DNA of 64,000 bases from CABMKH01 sp040797625 (GTDB lineage Bacteria > Bacillota > Clostridia > Tissierellales > Tissierellaceae): the NCBI GenBank assembly GCA_052067355.1, contig JBQHQH010000001.1, positions 124,001 to 188,000 on the forward strand. The letters run 5' to 3'. Numbering within the stretch: the first letter of the stretch is position 1; each line of letters begins with the position of its first letter. The notes beneath the pieces were generated by a model that was not told where the DNA came from, did not search any database, and saw nothing but the letters and a program-made list of their open reading frames with translations. A program made the translations under genes and the position numbers. This document shows, one piece after another, positions 16,236 through 26,252 of the stretch.

Positions 16236-17078
16236 ATGACTGAGCAAGCTCAAGCCGCTAAGGTTAGTGATATACAAGTTATTGAAAATGGGTGTGGATG
16301 TAATCCATCACCAAGAGGCTGTGTTGATGTTGATAGTAAAAGCTTAAATGATTGTCCAAATATTCCAGTAAAACCACATGGAATTAAAAATGGTGCCATA
16401 GTAAAAATTCCTGTAGTTTTAGCTGAGTTAACAGTTCGCTTCTTCGTTAATGCAATGATTGATTTACCTGAACCAGCTCTTGAAATCAAAGACATTAAGA
16501 AAAGGTTAAAGATAACTCAATGTCTACTTTTACAACCTACTAATGTCTTATTTATTAAAGGATTTGTTCGTAAAAATATTGATTATTCTACAAGAACTTG
16601 TTCTAATAGAGAAGGAGTATGTGGAGAAATCCACCATTGCACTGTAGATGTTCCATTTGAATGTACTACACCTGTTAAATTCTTCAGAGAACCAGCACCA
16701 ATAATTCCAAATCAAAGAAAAGAATTTGAATTTTTCAGAGATCAACACCTACCAAATGAACACTTCGCTGAAAAAGATAGATTATTATCTGGAGATTTAT
16801 CTGAGTTTAACCAAATTAGTAATGAGTTCTTCAATGAATTACCATTCTGTGAGTTGATTTCTAGCACTATAAATGAGTTTGATGAATTTATAAATCGTAG
16901 ACGTCCAGCTCATATTGATCTTCCATTTGAAGAAAAAGAATTTAGACGTATCGAAGAAAAAATGGTTATAGAACTTAAACTTAAGATATTACAAAAACAA
17001 CAAGTTGAAATTCCTAGAACTTCTGGATGGAAGCCATGTGATGTTGAGGATGATTCTATAACTTCATTCGAAGAATAA
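16236..17078 (+). CDS. CsxC/SPOCS-type exosporium-like protein
   Basis: 280 residues, with a cysteine cluster near the N-terminus (ENGCGCNPSPRGC). The main domain has IPVVLAELTVRFFV, EPALEIKDIKKRLKITQC, NVLFIKGFVRKNIDYST, EIHHCTVDVPFEC and a C-terminal EEKMVIELKLKILQ helix. It is a paralogue of the C-terminal domain of the preceding gene without the acidic repeats. The pattern (barrel strands, 'RKNI-YST', 'H-TV-VPFEC') is that of SPOCS-like and CsxC exosporium proteins in spore-forming Clostridia. AAAGGAGG precedes the ATG. The 123-bp gap from the previous gene allows a separate promoter. A strong terminator follows. Confidence 0.65.
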   Translation: MTEQAQAAKVSDIQVIENGCGCNPSPRGCVDVDSKSLNDCPNIPVKPHGIKNGAIVKIPVVLAELTVRFFVNAMIDLPEPALEIKDIKKRLKITQCLLLQPTNVLFIKGFVRKNIDYSTRTCSNREGVCGEIHHCTVDVPFECTTPVKFFREPAPIIPNQRKEFEFFRDQHLPNEHFAEKDRLLSGDLSEFNQISNEFFNELPFCELISSTINEFDEFINRRRPAHIDLPFEEKEFRRIEEKMVIELKLKILQKQQVEIPRTSGWKPCDVEDDSITSFEE

Positions 17079-17135
17079 TATCTTAGTTTCAAAAGGTGTT
17101 ATAAAAATATAAGTAATCTACTTGTAGATTAAAAT

Positions 17136-17192
17136 AAATGCTCTTTTCTGGTAAAAATCGAATTTAGATTAAAACCAAAAAAGAGCATTTTT
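17136..17192. terminator. Terminator between convergent genes
   Basis: AAATGCTCTTTT pairs with AAAAGAGCATTT, with an additional GGT/ACC inner pairing and a following T-run. It ends the CsxC-type gene and the oligopeptide operon from opposite sides. Confidence 0.75.
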
Positions 17193-17218
17193 AGTATATT
17201 ATATAATAACCTTCTCTC

Positions 17219-18406
17219 CTACCTAAAATCTCCTTTCTTATATTTAGGTACTGTATTATAGAATTCATCATATATATCATTTCTCAAGGATTCATTGCTC
17301 AATATATCAAAACCTGTTAAAGCCAACCCCTTTGAAGCTTTCAACATCTGTTCATGTGCCATATCACTTATAGATACCTTAGTAAAATCAGTAGAATGGC
17401 TATTTACTTCTCGGTCTGTGATTCTAATATAGGAATGTATAGCTGGCACTACAAGACTTACATTTCCTATGTCTGAAGACCCATATTTCATATTTGGCTC
17501 TGGATATTCCATGACCTCTCCAAATAGCTCCATGTTCTTTTTAAGAGTTTCATCTATACATCTATTGGGATATCTCTCAGCATATATTAGAGATTTTTCT
17601 ATATTGGCCTCTACACCTATTAACTTTTCAATAGACTCTACAATATTCTCTATATAGTTTACAACTAAATTCAAATCCTTCACTGTATCAGCTCTTACGC
17701 TAAATTCACAAGCTGCATAATCTGGAATGACATTAGAAGCACTTCCTCCATCTGTTATTATGCCATTTATATTTGTCTTTAGGGGAAACATAGCTCTAAA
17801 ATTATCTATTATATTAAAAGTCTGTATAACTGCCTGTAAAGCATTTATTCCAGTTTCAGGCGAAGATGAATGGGCAGCTTTTCCATAATATTCAACCTTT
17901 ACTCCCCTAGTTGCTAATCCACCCCTACATATGAGATTAGATGTACTTGGATGCATCATAAGAGCATAATCTATATCATTAAATACACCCTTATCCACCA
18001 TTATTACCTTTCCCCCACCACCTTCTTCTCCTGGAGTTCCTAAAACTACAATATTTCCATCTATCTCATCTGCTATCTTACTCAATCCTATAGCTGCGCC
18101 TACAGCCATAGTCGCTATCAAATTATGCCCACATCCATGTCCTATCTCAGGCAGAGCATCATATTCAGCTATAAACGCCAATGTAGGGCCTTTTCCCTTT
18201 CCCTTATATTCTCCTCGAAAAGCTGTATCCAATCCTGCAATACCCTTGTCAATAGTAAAACCATTCTTTTCCAATAGAGATGTTATATTTTCCATCGCAC
18301 AATATTCGTTAAATGACAGTTCAGGATTTTCATGAATCTTCTTACTTAAAAGTATAAGTTCTTTTTTAATATCTTCTATTTCCTTGGCAATTATTTCTTT
18401 TGACAT
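17219..18406 (-). CDS. M20 family metallopeptidase/amidohydrolase
   Basis: 395 residues of the M20 amidohydrolase subgroup (AbgB, IAL-type). The zinc-site motifs are GHGCGHN (His and Cys/His ligands), the catalytic GTPGEEGGGGK (Glu-Glu) and MMHPSTS. A dimerisation domain follows at about residues 175-290. Members hydrolyse N-acyl amino acids, dipeptides or p-aminobenzoyl-glutamate. It is the last gene of the oligopeptide transporter operon, 23 bp after the OppF-like gene, so it probably processes the imported peptide or acyl-amino acid in the cytoplasm. The start is ATG with GAGAGGG upstream. Confidence 0.85.
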   Translation of the reverse strand: MSKEIIAKEIEDIKKELILLSKKIHENPELSFNEYCAMENITSLLEKNGFTIDKGIAGLDTAFRGEYKGKGKGPTLAFIAEYDALPEIGHGCGHNLIATMAVGAAIGLSKIADEIDGNIVVLGTPGEEGGGGKVIMVDKGVFNDIDYALMMHPSTSNLICRGGLATRGVKVEYYGKAAHSSSPETGINALQAVIQTFNIIDNFRAMFPLKTNINGIITDGGSASNVIPDYAACEFSVRADTVKDLNLVVNYIENIVESIEKLIGVEANIEKSLIYAERYPNRCIDETLKKNMELFGEVMEYPEPNMKYGSSDIGNVSLVVPAIHSYIRITDREVNSHSTDFTKVSISDMAHEQMLKASKGLALTGFDILSNESLRNDIYDEFYNTVPKYKKGDFR

Positions 18407-18429
18407 TATATATCCCTCTCTTTATGATT

Positions 18430-19425
18430 TTAATATTGATGACAGAGTACAAAATGCCCCTCCTTTACTTCTTTTTCCAAAGGCATCTCTTCTTTACAAA
18501 TAGCTTTTGCATTGGGGCATCTTTCATGAAAATAACAACCTGAAGGTAAATTTATAGCACTAGGAATCTCTCCTTCAATACCCCTAGCATTCTTTAGATT
18601 ATTGCCCGACAATTTGGGTACAACCGAAAATAAAAGCTTAGTATATGGATGTAATGGCTCACTAAACATCTGTTCTTTGCTGCCCTTTTCCACAATTTTA
18701 CCTAAGTACATTACCCCCAGATCATCGCTTATATGTTTGACTACTGATAGATTGTGAGCAATAAGCAAATAGGAAAAATTATACTCATCTTTTAAGTCCA
18801 TTAAAAGATTTAGTATTTGAGCTTGGATTGAAACATCAAGAGCTGAAACGGGTTCATCAGCTATTATAAATTCTGGCTCAACAGCCAATGCTCTTGCTAT
18901 TCCTACCCTCTGTCTCTGCCCACCACTAAATTGATGAGGATATCTTTCACATTGTTCTGGTCTTATTCCAACCTTTTTCAATAACTCTAGAGCCCTTTCC
19001 TTTGCTTCTTCCTTAGAATCTGCCACATTATGAAATAATATTGGCTCCATGAGTATATCTATAATCTTCTGTCTTGGATTTAAAGAAGCATATGGGTCCT
19101 GAAATATCATCTGTATTCTCTTCCTATACTGTAACATCTCTTCTCCTGTAAGATTTGTTATATCTACTCCATTGAATTTGATACTTCCACCTTTAGGTTC
19201 CAAGAGTTTTATAACTGTCCTAGCAGTAGTTGATTTTCCACATCCTGACTCTCCAACTAGACTAAACACCTTTCCCTTATCTATGCTAAATGATATATTG
19301 TTTACTGCATTTACAATTCTCTCTTCCTTTATAAACTTTCCATTTTTAAACTTTAGTTTATCTAAGATTCCCTTATTGAGATCAAATCGTTGTTCTAAAT
19401 TTTCAACTTCAAGGATTTTATCCAT
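18430..19425 (-). CDS. Oligopeptide ABC transporter ATPase (OppF-like)
   Basis: 331 residues. Walker A GESGCGKST, signature FSGGQRQRVGIARAL, Walker B FIIADEPVSALD, and the C-terminal oligopeptide_HTS extension with a cysteine cluster (GCYFHERCPNAKAIC) seen in OppD/DppF proteins that bind a [4Fe-4S] cluster. It has a longer N-terminus than usual for the family (residues 15-40). It directly follows the OppD-like gene with no gap, so the two are translationally linked. Together they energise uptake through the two permeases encoded upstream. Confidence 0.9.
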   Translation of the reverse strand: MDKILEVENLEQRFDLNKGILDKLKFKNGKFIKEERIVNAVNNISFSIDKGKVFSLVGESGCGKSTTARTVIKLLEPKGGSIKFNGVDITNLTGEEMLQYRKRIQMIFQDPYASLNPRQKIIDILMEPILFHNVADSKEEAKERALELLKKVGIRPEQCERYPHQFSGGQRQRVGIARALAVEPEFIIADEPVSALDVSIQAQILNLLMDLKDEYNFSYLLIAHNLSVVKHISDDLGVMYLGKIVEKGSKEQMFSEPLHPYTKLLFSVVPKLSGNNLKNARGIEGEIPSAINLPSGCYFHERCPNAKAICKEEMPLEKEVKEGHFVLCHQY

Positions 19426-20403
19426 TTACTTCTCCCCCTTCTTAAATGGGAAATGACATGCTACATAGTGATCTTCTCCAACTTTTACAAGTTCTGGTTC
19501 TTCTTCACTACATATATCTCTACAATATTTACATCTAGGAGAAAAGTTGCACCCCTTTGGTAAATCAAACATATTGGGTACAATACCCTGTATTGTCTCT
19601 AATCTATTTTTATCCCTATCCATATCTGGAATAGAGTTGATTAATCCCTCTGTATATGGATGACCCTGGTTATTGATGATGGTGCTTGACTTGCCACTTT
19701 CCACGATTTTGCCACAGTACATGACATTTATCCTATCTGCTATTTCTGAAACTACAGCTAAGTCATGAGTAATTAACATCAATGAACATCCCTGCTCCCT
19801 TACTAAATCTACCATAAGCTTTAGTATCTGTGCCTGTATAGTTACGTCTAGAGCAGTTGTAGGTTCGTCTGCTATTATCAACTTTGGATTTGCTGCAAGA
19901 GCAATTGCTATTACCACCCTTTGCCTCATACCACCGCTAAATTGATGAGGATAGCTCTTAAGCCTACTCTCAGGATTAGAGATTCCTACAGATTCTAACA
20001 ACTGTATACATCTCTGTCTTCTCTGTTCCTTATTTAAATTTCCATGAAGCAGCAGCATTTCATCCATCTGTTTGCCTATGGTATATACGGGATTTAAGGA
20101 GGTCATTGGATCTTGAAATACCATGGCAATTTCTTTCCCTCTGATGCGATTCATCTCGCTTTCAGATTTCATCATCAGATCTTCTCCATTAAAGTTTATC
20201 TCTCCAGTTTCTATTTTTCCTGGTTCATCTATAAGTCGTATTATTGAAAATCCAGATATGGACTTTCCACCTCCAGATTCTCCAACTACTCCTAATATCT
20301 CTCCCTCATTTATATCAAAGCTTATATTATCTACTGCTTTTATAGTCCCCTTAAATGTATGAAAGTAAGTCCTTAAATTCTTTACATCTAATAATTTTTC
20401 CAT
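19426..20403 (-). CDS. Oligopeptide ABC transporter ATPase (OppD-like)
   Basis: 325 residues. Walker A GESGGGKSI, Q-loop MVFQDPMTSLNP, signature FSGGMRQRVVIAIALA, Walker B LIIADEPTTALD, H-loop LITHD, and the C-terminal Cys cluster GCNFSPRCKYCRDIC. It pairs with the next gene as the heterodimeric ATPase of a peptide/opine/nickel-class importer. A TGA/ATG-type close junction with the permease upstream (14 bp) supports one operon. Confidence 0.92.
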   Translation of the reverse strand: MEKLLDVKNLRTYFHTFKGTIKAVDNISFDINEGEILGVVGESGGGKSISGFSIIRLIDEPGKIETGEINFNGEDLMMKSESEMNRIRGKEIAMVFQDPMTSLNPVYTIGKQMDEMLLLHGNLNKEQRRQRCIQLLESVGISNPESRLKSYPHQFSGGMRQRVVIAIALAANPKLIIADEPTTALDVTIQAQILKLMVDLVREQGCSLMLITHDLAVVSEIADRINVMYCGKIVESGKSSTIINNQGHPYTEGLINSIPDMDRDKNRLETIQGIVPNMFDLPKGCNFSPRCKYCRDICSEEEPELVKVGEDHYVACHFPFKKGEK

Positions 20404-20417
20404 TTTATCACCTCATC

Positions 20418-21341
20418 TTACTTTAGCTTAGGATTTAATTCATCTCTTAGAAAATCTCCAAGTAGATTTATTCCAAAGACGATGATCATTATGTACAGTC
20501 CTGGAAATATGGATACCCACCATAGCCCACTATATAATACTGTAAATCCATTGTTACAAAGCATACCAAGAGAAGGTCTAGTAATGGGAACTCCCAATCC
20601 TAAAAAGCTCAATGTAGCTTCAGTAAGTATAAAAGAACCTACTTGAATAGTTGTCAACACTATTACAGACGTAAATACATTTGGCAATACATGATTAAAT
20701 ATAATCTTAAAACTTGGTAGTCCAATGACTTTAGTAGCTTCAATATATTCCTTCCTCTTTACAGATAGGGTTTCACCTCTAACTGTTCTTGCATATCTAA
20801 CCCAACCTACAGAAGATAATGCAATCAATATATTTGCAATTCCCCTACCAAAGAAAGACATCAAAAATAATGCAATTAACATAGTTGGAAAAGACAATAT
20901 GACATCTGCTATACGCATGATTATCATATCTACCTTTCCTCCAAAATATCCAGATACAAGTCCTAGACTTATACCCATTACACTTGTCAACAATGTTCCT
21001 ACTATGCCTATAATCAGTGAAACTCTACTACCATAGACTATGGCACTTAGGATATCTCTACCCTGTTGATCTGTTCCCAATAAAAATCTAGCCTCTCCTC
21101 CCTCAATCCATGCAGGAGGTTTGTACGCATCTCCTAATTCAATACTAGACATATCATATGGATTTTGCACAGTAAATAATGGACCTAATATTGCAATTAA
21201 GATTACAGCAATAACAATAATAGAACCAATAATTGCTGTTGCCGACCTCTTATAGTTATAAAAAAATTCAGATTCTAAAAACAACTTCCAATTACTAGAC
21301 TTAGTTTGTACAGCACTAGAAACTTCAGCTTGGCTTCCCAT
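20418..21341 (-). CDS. Oligopeptide ABC transporter permease (OppC-like)
   Basis: 307 residues: cytoplasmic N-terminal tail, first membrane helix at about residues 35-57 (OppC_N), periplasmic-side loop containing LLGTDQQGRDIL (family hallmark), then five helices with the EAA-like loop EYIEATKVIGLPSFKIIFNHVLPN. It forms the translocation pore with the OppB-like subunit. Confidence 0.92.
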   Translation of the reverse strand: MGSQAEVSSAVQTKSSNWKLFLESEFFYNYKRSATAIIGSIIVIAVILIAILGPLFTVQNPYDMSSIELGDAYKPPAWIEGGEARFLLGTDQQGRDILSAIVYGSRVSLIIGIVGTLLTSVMGISLGLVSGYFGGKVDMIIMRIADVILSFPTMLIALFLMSFFGRGIANILIALSSVGWVRYARTVRGETLSVKRKEYIEATKVIGLPSFKIIFNHVLPNVFTSVIVLTTIQVGSFILTEATLSFLGLGVPITRPSLGMLCNNGFTVLYSGLWWVSIFPGLYIMIIVFGINLLGDFLRDELNPKLK

Positions 21342-21363
21342 ATTATCACCTACCTATCTATTA

Positions 21364-22326
21364 TTATAAGTCTACTCTTGGGTCTATGACGGTATAGAGT
21401 ATATCTACAACAAAATTTATAAACACAAACATAACTGCAACAAATAATATATATGCAGCAATTATAGGTCTATCAGCACTATTTATAGCATCAATAAGAA
21501 GTTTTCCCATTCCCGGCCAAGCAAATATGGTCTCTGTTATAGTTGTAAAAGCTATAAGAGAACCAAGTTGCAAACCAAATATAGTGACAACTGGAATCAA
21601 AGTATTCTTTAATGCATGCCCAAATAGTACCTTGCCACTGGATACTCCCTTTGCCCTAGCAAATTTTACATAGTCCTGTCTTATATTCTCCTGCATTCCA
21701 GCACGAGTCAATCTAAGTATAGTAGCTATATTACCTAAAGCCAATGTTATAGCAGGTAAGATTATATGTTTCCATCCATTAACTGTCGCAAGACTAGTTC
21801 TTATTCCAAATAACATCCCTATATCTCCCCTACCTGATACAGGAAGTACCCCTAGTGAAAGACTAAAGAAAAATATCATTACCATACCAACCCAAAATGA
21901 TGGTAAAGATATACCTGCAATGGATAAAGCCATGATTATCTTACTAGATATCTTGTTTGGGTATGCTCCCGAGAACACTCCCAGTGGAATTCCTATTATT
22001 GCAGACAATAACATGGCTATGATTACAATCTCCAAAGTAGCCGGAAATCTTTCAGTTATCAATTTAAGTGCAGGTTGATGGTACATATAGGATATACCAA
22101 AGTCACCCTTTAAAGCATTTTTTACAAATATTCCATATTGTACTGGTAATGGCTTATCCAATCCCAAATATTCAACTACTGCTTGAATCTCCTCTTCTGT
22201 AGCATTTTCTCTAACCATTAGATATACTGGATTTCCCATGACACTAGTAAATGCAAATACCAATACAGATACTACAAATAATACTAAAACAAGTTGAAAT
22301 ACCCTAGTTACTAAATATCGAAGCAT
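21364..22326 (-). CDS. Oligopeptide ABC transporter permease (OppB-like)
   Basis: 320 residues with six hydrophobic helices. It has the OppB start pattern MLRYLVTRVFQLVLVLFVVS and the EAA loop DYVKFARAKGVSSGKVLFGH, followed by LKNTLIPVVT. First permease of the operon, 84 bp after the binding-protein gene and 22 bp before the OppC-like gene. Confidence 0.92.
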   Translation of the reverse strand: MLRYLVTRVFQLVLVLFVVSVLVFAFTSVMGNPVYLMVRENATEEEIQAVVEYLGLDKPLPVQYGIFVKNALKGDFGISYMYHQPALKLITERFPATLEIVIIAMLLSAIIGIPLGVFSGAYPNKISSKIIMALSIAGISLPSFWVGMVMIFFFSLSLGVLPVSGRGDIGMLFGIRTSLATVNGWKHIILPAITLALGNIATILRLTRAGMQENIRQDYVKFARAKGVSSGKVLFGHALKNTLIPVVTIFGLQLGSLIAFTTITETIFAWPGMGKLLIDAINSADRPIIAAYILFVAVMFVFINFVVDILYTVIDPRVDL

Positions 22327-22409
22327 CTTATCACCTCTTAATTGTCTATAGCTTTAATATAGATAAAGGAAAGAAATTATTTCCTTTCCCTTATCTAAGT
22401 TCTGATCTA

Positions 22410-24056
22410 TTATTTACTAAATTCTATATCCCAAGCATAAACATAGGCGTCTACCCTTGGATGATATACTATACTCTTTTTATGAGCATATATATCCTGT
22501 TGAAAATGTAGTGGAATATATGATACATCATCAGCTGCAATCTTCCATACCTGTTGCATAATCTTATCTCTTTCTTCTTCATCTGCCGTAGCTATTGCCT
22601 GATCTACTAATCTATCTACCTCTGGATTTTGATAATATCCCCTATTTACTCCACCATAATTTTCTTTTATATATCCATCTTGAGACATACTATATACGAG
22701 GTCAAGGCCCATTAAAGCACTTTCTCCACCACTATCAGCCCAACCAGTCATACATAGATGGGTGTTATCTCCTTCTCTATTGTTGGCACCTATATACTTA
22801 AAAAAAGTAGTCCTTGACATGAGATTTAGATTTACCTTAATTCCCACTTTTTCAAAATATCCTGCTATTGCAGTTGCAATCTCACCATCATTTACATATC
22901 TATCGTTAGAAGCATCTAGAGTGACTTCAAACCTATATCCATCACTTTGTTTTAGATATCCAGCTTCATCAAGTAGCTTTTCTGCTAACTGTGGATCATA
23001 TTCTAATCTCTTTATCTCCTTGTTATATCCATTAAATCCTTCTGGAATATAAGATGAAGCCGGTGTCGCATAAGTGTTCATTATCTTCTCTATAATCTCT
23101 TCTTCATTTATTGCACGGTACATTGCTTCTCTTACCCTTATATCTTTAAGTGGATTAGAACCATCTGGTGCTTTTAAAGGCATCTTTGCATCTTTACTTG
23201 GAGTATCAGTCCAACCAGCTAAATTAAGATACATAATCCTCAAACTTGGTCTATCAACTATTTCTATATCTTTATTTGATTTTAAGGTTTCAATATCTCT
23301 TACAGGTACATCTACTACTAAATCAACAGCTCCGGAAACCATATTTGCAGTTCTTGTGCCTTCATTGGTAATAGGTTTAAATGTAACTTTCTCTACCTCT
23401 GGCAACTCTCCCCAGAAGCCTTCATTTCTTTCAAATACTATCTTATCTCCTCTTACATGCTCTACAAATTTATATCTACCAGTACCATTTGGATTAAGCG
23501 CTATCCATTCATCTGTCTGTCCATCACATGTCTCCTTATTAAGAATCATAAGATCCTTAAGATGTGCAAGTAACAATGCGTTAGGTTCTGCACAGACTAC
23601 CTTTACTGTATGGTCATCTACTTTTTCATAGCTCTCTACTGTAGATAGACAATATTTAAAAGCTGATGGCTCTTCTTTTGATCTATCAAAGGAATATATC
23701 ACATCGTCAGCTGTAAAATCATTGCCATTATGAAATTTAACATCTTTTCTTAGATTAAAAATCCAAGTCTTAGCATCATCTGATATATCCCAGGTTTCAG
23801 CAAGAGCAGGTTGTATATGTAATTCACTATCAGCTTCTACAAGAGTATCATATAGGTGATTATTTATAGCATTGGTAATAGTCTCATTTAATGGATAAGG
23901 ATCTAGGGAATAAGCATCACCTGCTAATCCTATAACTACCTCCTTTGGAACATTATCTCCATCTTTAACACCTGTCGTAGTATCTCCACCACAACCTATC
24001 AACAAAGAAATCAATAGTATCATGCTCAAAAAGAGTGCTACTGTTTTTTTACACAT
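22410..24056 (-). CDS. Oligopeptide/opine-type substrate-binding lipoprotein (SBP family 5)
   Basis: 548 residues with a lipoprotein signal (LISLLIGCGG, Cys ~22). SBP_bac_5 features include DNVPKEVVIGLAGDAYSLDP at the start, LAETWDISDDAKTWIFNLR, FHNGNDFTADDVIYSFDR, and C-terminal YIPLHFQQDIYA. It captures the peptide-like substrate outside the membrane and delivers it to the OppBCDF-like complex. The adjacent M20 hydrolase suggests N-acyl amino acids or dipeptides. AGGGGG precedes the start. Confidence 0.92.
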   Translation of the reverse strand: MCKKTVALFLSMILLISLLIGCGGDTTTGVKDGDNVPKEVVIGLAGDAYSLDPYPLNETITNAINNHLYDTLVEADSELHIQPALAETWDISDDAKTWIFNLRKDVKFHNGNDFTADDVIYSFDRSKEEPSAFKYCLSTVESYEKVDDHTVKVVCAEPNALLLAHLKDLMILNKETCDGQTDEWIALNPNGTGRYKFVEHVRGDKIVFERNEGFWGELPEVEKVTFKPITNEGTRTANMVSGAVDLVVDVPVRDIETLKSNKDIEIVDRPSLRIMYLNLAGWTDTPSKDAKMPLKAPDGSNPLKDIRVREAMYRAINEEEIIEKIMNTYATPASSYIPEGFNGYNKEIKRLEYDPQLAEKLLDEAGYLKQSDGYRFEVTLDASNDRYVNDGEIATAIAGYFEKVGIKVNLNLMSRTTFFKYIGANNREGDNTHLCMTGWADSGGESALMGLDLVYSMSQDGYIKENYGGVNRGYYQNPEVDRLVDQAIATADEEERDKIMQQVWKIAADDVSYIPLHFQQDIYAHKKSIVYHPRVDAYVYAWDIEFSK

Positions 24057-24169
24057 AAATTTTCCCCCTCATTATTTATAATTAAAAACTTAATCCAATT
24101 TCACTTTAACCCGTTAAAGCAAAGTTGGTATTAAAAACTAACCTTTATAGAAATTTATAAAGAAAAGTC

Positions 24170-24202
24170 ATATCAGATGGAGCTTTATACTCCATTTGAT
24201 AT
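24170..24202 (-). terminator. Palindromic terminator after rpiR-like gene
   Basis: ATATCAGATGGAG ... CTCCATTTGATAT hairpin followed on the minus strand by CTTTTCTTT. A closely similar hairpin recurs at 32736-32767. Confidence 0.5.
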
Positions 24203-24297
24203 CTATTTCCACTTATCTAAGGCCTGTTATCAAAGTGTTGAAATTGCAAGCCATCAGATAAAATTTTTAAACTGCTTTCCATAAAGGATTATGACTA

Positions 24298-25161
24298 TTA
24301 TTCTTCATTTATACTTTTAATTAACGAAGTTTGGAGTTTCTCAAGATTATCAAAATGTGATACTAGTTTATTTTTCATATTGAAGCTGAGTATTACAAGC
24401 AATATTTCTATTAAACAAATAGTAGATGAAATAAAGTTGTGAAATACCAGAGAATCACTAGGGCATTTCAAGATATGAGTAGAATTTTGTGCTAGTGGAG
24501 AATTATCTCCATCTGTAATGGAAATAAAAGAAATATTATTTCGAGATAAATATTTGGAGAGTCCAATGACATTAGGAGAATATTCTGGAAAAGATATTAA
24601 TATAAAAGCATCTTTAGTAGTAGCTCTCTGAATATCTATACATGAAGGTAAGATATCTCCCATATCAATTATCTTGCTGTCAATATAGATAAGTTTAAGT
24701 CTGCGATCTAGGTATTCAGCTATTACCTTTGACATTCCCATACCACAGATATATACTCTTTCAGCCTCAGTAATCTCTTTAGATATATCTGCAAACATAT
24801 CCATATTGTTCTCTCTGATGATTTTTTCATAGTTAAATTTTTGTATCTGAATCGTATTATTATATGCATCATCTATGCTCTCAAGCTCTAATAGAGAGTA
24901 TTTAATTTCCGTAGGTATATGCAACTCTTGTTTAACTAACTCTTGAAAAAGTCGTTTAAGTTCAGTAAAAGATTCAATATCTATAGTCTTGCAAAAATTT
25001 AATATAGTTACTTCAGATACACCAATCTCTTCACTTATCTCTTTTAGGCTCATAAAGCCAATTTTCCCACTATTTCTAATAAGATATTCTGCAATGTTTT
25101 TCTGTTTGTTACTCAATCTATCCATATTCCTAGATATATTGTCAACAACGGTCAATTGCAT
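24298..25161 (-). CDS. RpiR-family transcriptional regulator
   Basis: 287 residues. N-terminal helix-turn-helix of the RpiR type (IAEYLIRNSGKIGFMSLKE, then EEIGVSEVTILNFCKTI), and a C-terminal SIS (sugar isomerase) domain at about 125-255, with YICGMGMSKVIAEYLDRRLK and DAFILISFPEYSPNVIGLS. RpiR proteins sense sugar phosphates or related metabolites. Its position upstream of and in the same direction as the oligopeptide operon suggests it controls that operon; the signal is unknown. A hairpin before the binding-protein gene suggests separate transcription. Confidence 0.85.
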   Translation of the reverse strand: MQLTVVDNISRNMDRLSNKQKNIAEYLIRNSGKIGFMSLKEISEEIGVSEVTILNFCKTIDIESFTELKRLFQELVKQELHIPTEIKYSLLELESIDDAYNNTIQIQKFNYEKIIRENNMDMFADISKEITEAERVYICGMGMSKVIAEYLDRRLKLIYIDSKIIDMGDILPSCIDIQRATTKDAFILISFPEYSPNVIGLSKYLSRNNISFISITDGDNSPLAQNSTHILKCPSDSLVFHNFISSTICLIEILLVILSFNMKNKLVSHFDNLEKLQTSLIKSINEE

Positions 25162-25463
25162 TCCCCCTTTTAGGCCTTTTTAGTATATTACTACAATTAT
25201 AGACTATAGTCAATATATATTTTTTCGAATTTAAAGTATTTACTTTAAATTCAGGTTCGCGTAAAAAATTCTATGGAAATATTTAAGGATGATTTTCCTA
25301 TTAAGTAAAAAAATGTTGTTGAAAGAACTCTCTAATGGTCCTTACAACAACACCATATTTATACTTCTATATTTTCCTTACAAAAACTTGTAATAATTGA
25401 ATATCCTAATATTAATTGAAAAACACCTACGAAATCTGTTCCGTTGTATATTAAAAATTATGA
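25162..25463. other. Gene-free region upstream of the rpiR-like gene
   Basis: No credible ORF. It contains a perfect inverted repeat GAATTTAAAGTA-tt-TACTTTAAATTC at 25227-25252, 66 bp upstream of the regulator start. It also holds a longer-spaced inverted repeat TGTTGTTG / CAACAACA at 25314-25352. The first is well placed to be the operator of the regulator itself. Confidence 0.55.
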
Positions 25464-26249
25464 TCATTCATTTTTAATACAATAAAAAATTCTATCTCCT
25501 CTTCTCCATCTGCTATAGAATCTTACAGGTTCTCTTTTCTCATTCTGAAATCTATTGACAATAAAAATTAAAGCAGCATATAATATCCACTTTACTAGCA
25601 TTGACTTCCAAGGTTCTTTCACCATCTCTATCCACATAAAATAACCGTCTGGTTCTATCTTCTCCATTACATATTTATTCAACTTATAATTTATTAACTT
25701 TGATGATGAAGACCCAAATCCTGCTGTTACAAGATATCCAGCAAATATACCATCTTTTACATATGAATGGTAGAAATCATATCCATTATTCTCTTTTGAT
25801 ATTATATAAGCTTGATTTAAAGGATACTTAGGTTTCATATTTCCAAATATATTCTTTTTAAAATGAAAAATACGAACCTCTTCTTCTCCTTCTATCTTAT
25901 AAGAACATAAAAATAGATGATTGAAATGCATACCATGACTATCTAAGATTTTAAGACTTTTATCATCAAATTCAATACCAGATTTTAATATCTCCTCTTC
26001 TAAAATCTCATTTAAAGTAATTTCCTCAACAGTGTCTCGACCCTCTATAACTTTATTTCTCCCATGTTTAATGTAATATTGAGGCATGGGTAAAAAAATC
26101 TCTCCAACTATTGCCATTAAAAAAAACATGGAAAATAGTAGTCCTATTAATTCTAATCCAAAAACTCTAATAGCTTTTATATCCCTAAGTCTATAGATAA
26201 TGGAAAATATCAATATTAATAGAAGTATAGATATGTATATCCAAACCAT
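25464..26249 (-). CDS. Membrane protein of unknown function
   Basis: 261 residues: two N-terminal transmembrane helices (about 2-18 and 32-55), a soluble central part (60-205) and one further helix near the C-terminus (LVKWILYAALIFIVNRF). The start codon lies 3 bp after the stop of a remnant copy of the PNPOx gene 3' end, meaning that it formerly followed that gene directly. No family recognised; the C-terminal RRGDRIFYCIKNE is basic and probably cytoplasmic. Confidence 0.55.
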   Translation of the reverse strand: MVWIYISILLLILIFSIIYRLRDIKAIRVFGLELIGLLFSMFFLMAIVGEIFLPMPQYYIKHGRNKVIEGRDTVEEITLNEILEEEILKSGIEFDDKSLKILDSHGMHFNHLFLCSYKIEGEEEVRIFHFKKNIFGNMKPKYPLNQAYIISKENNGYDFYHSYVKDGIFAGYLVTAGFGSSSSKLINYKLNKYVMEKIEPDGYFMWIEMVKEPWKSMLVKWILYAALIFIVNRFQNEKREPVRFYSRWRRGDRIFYCIKNE

Positions 26250-26252
26250 TAG

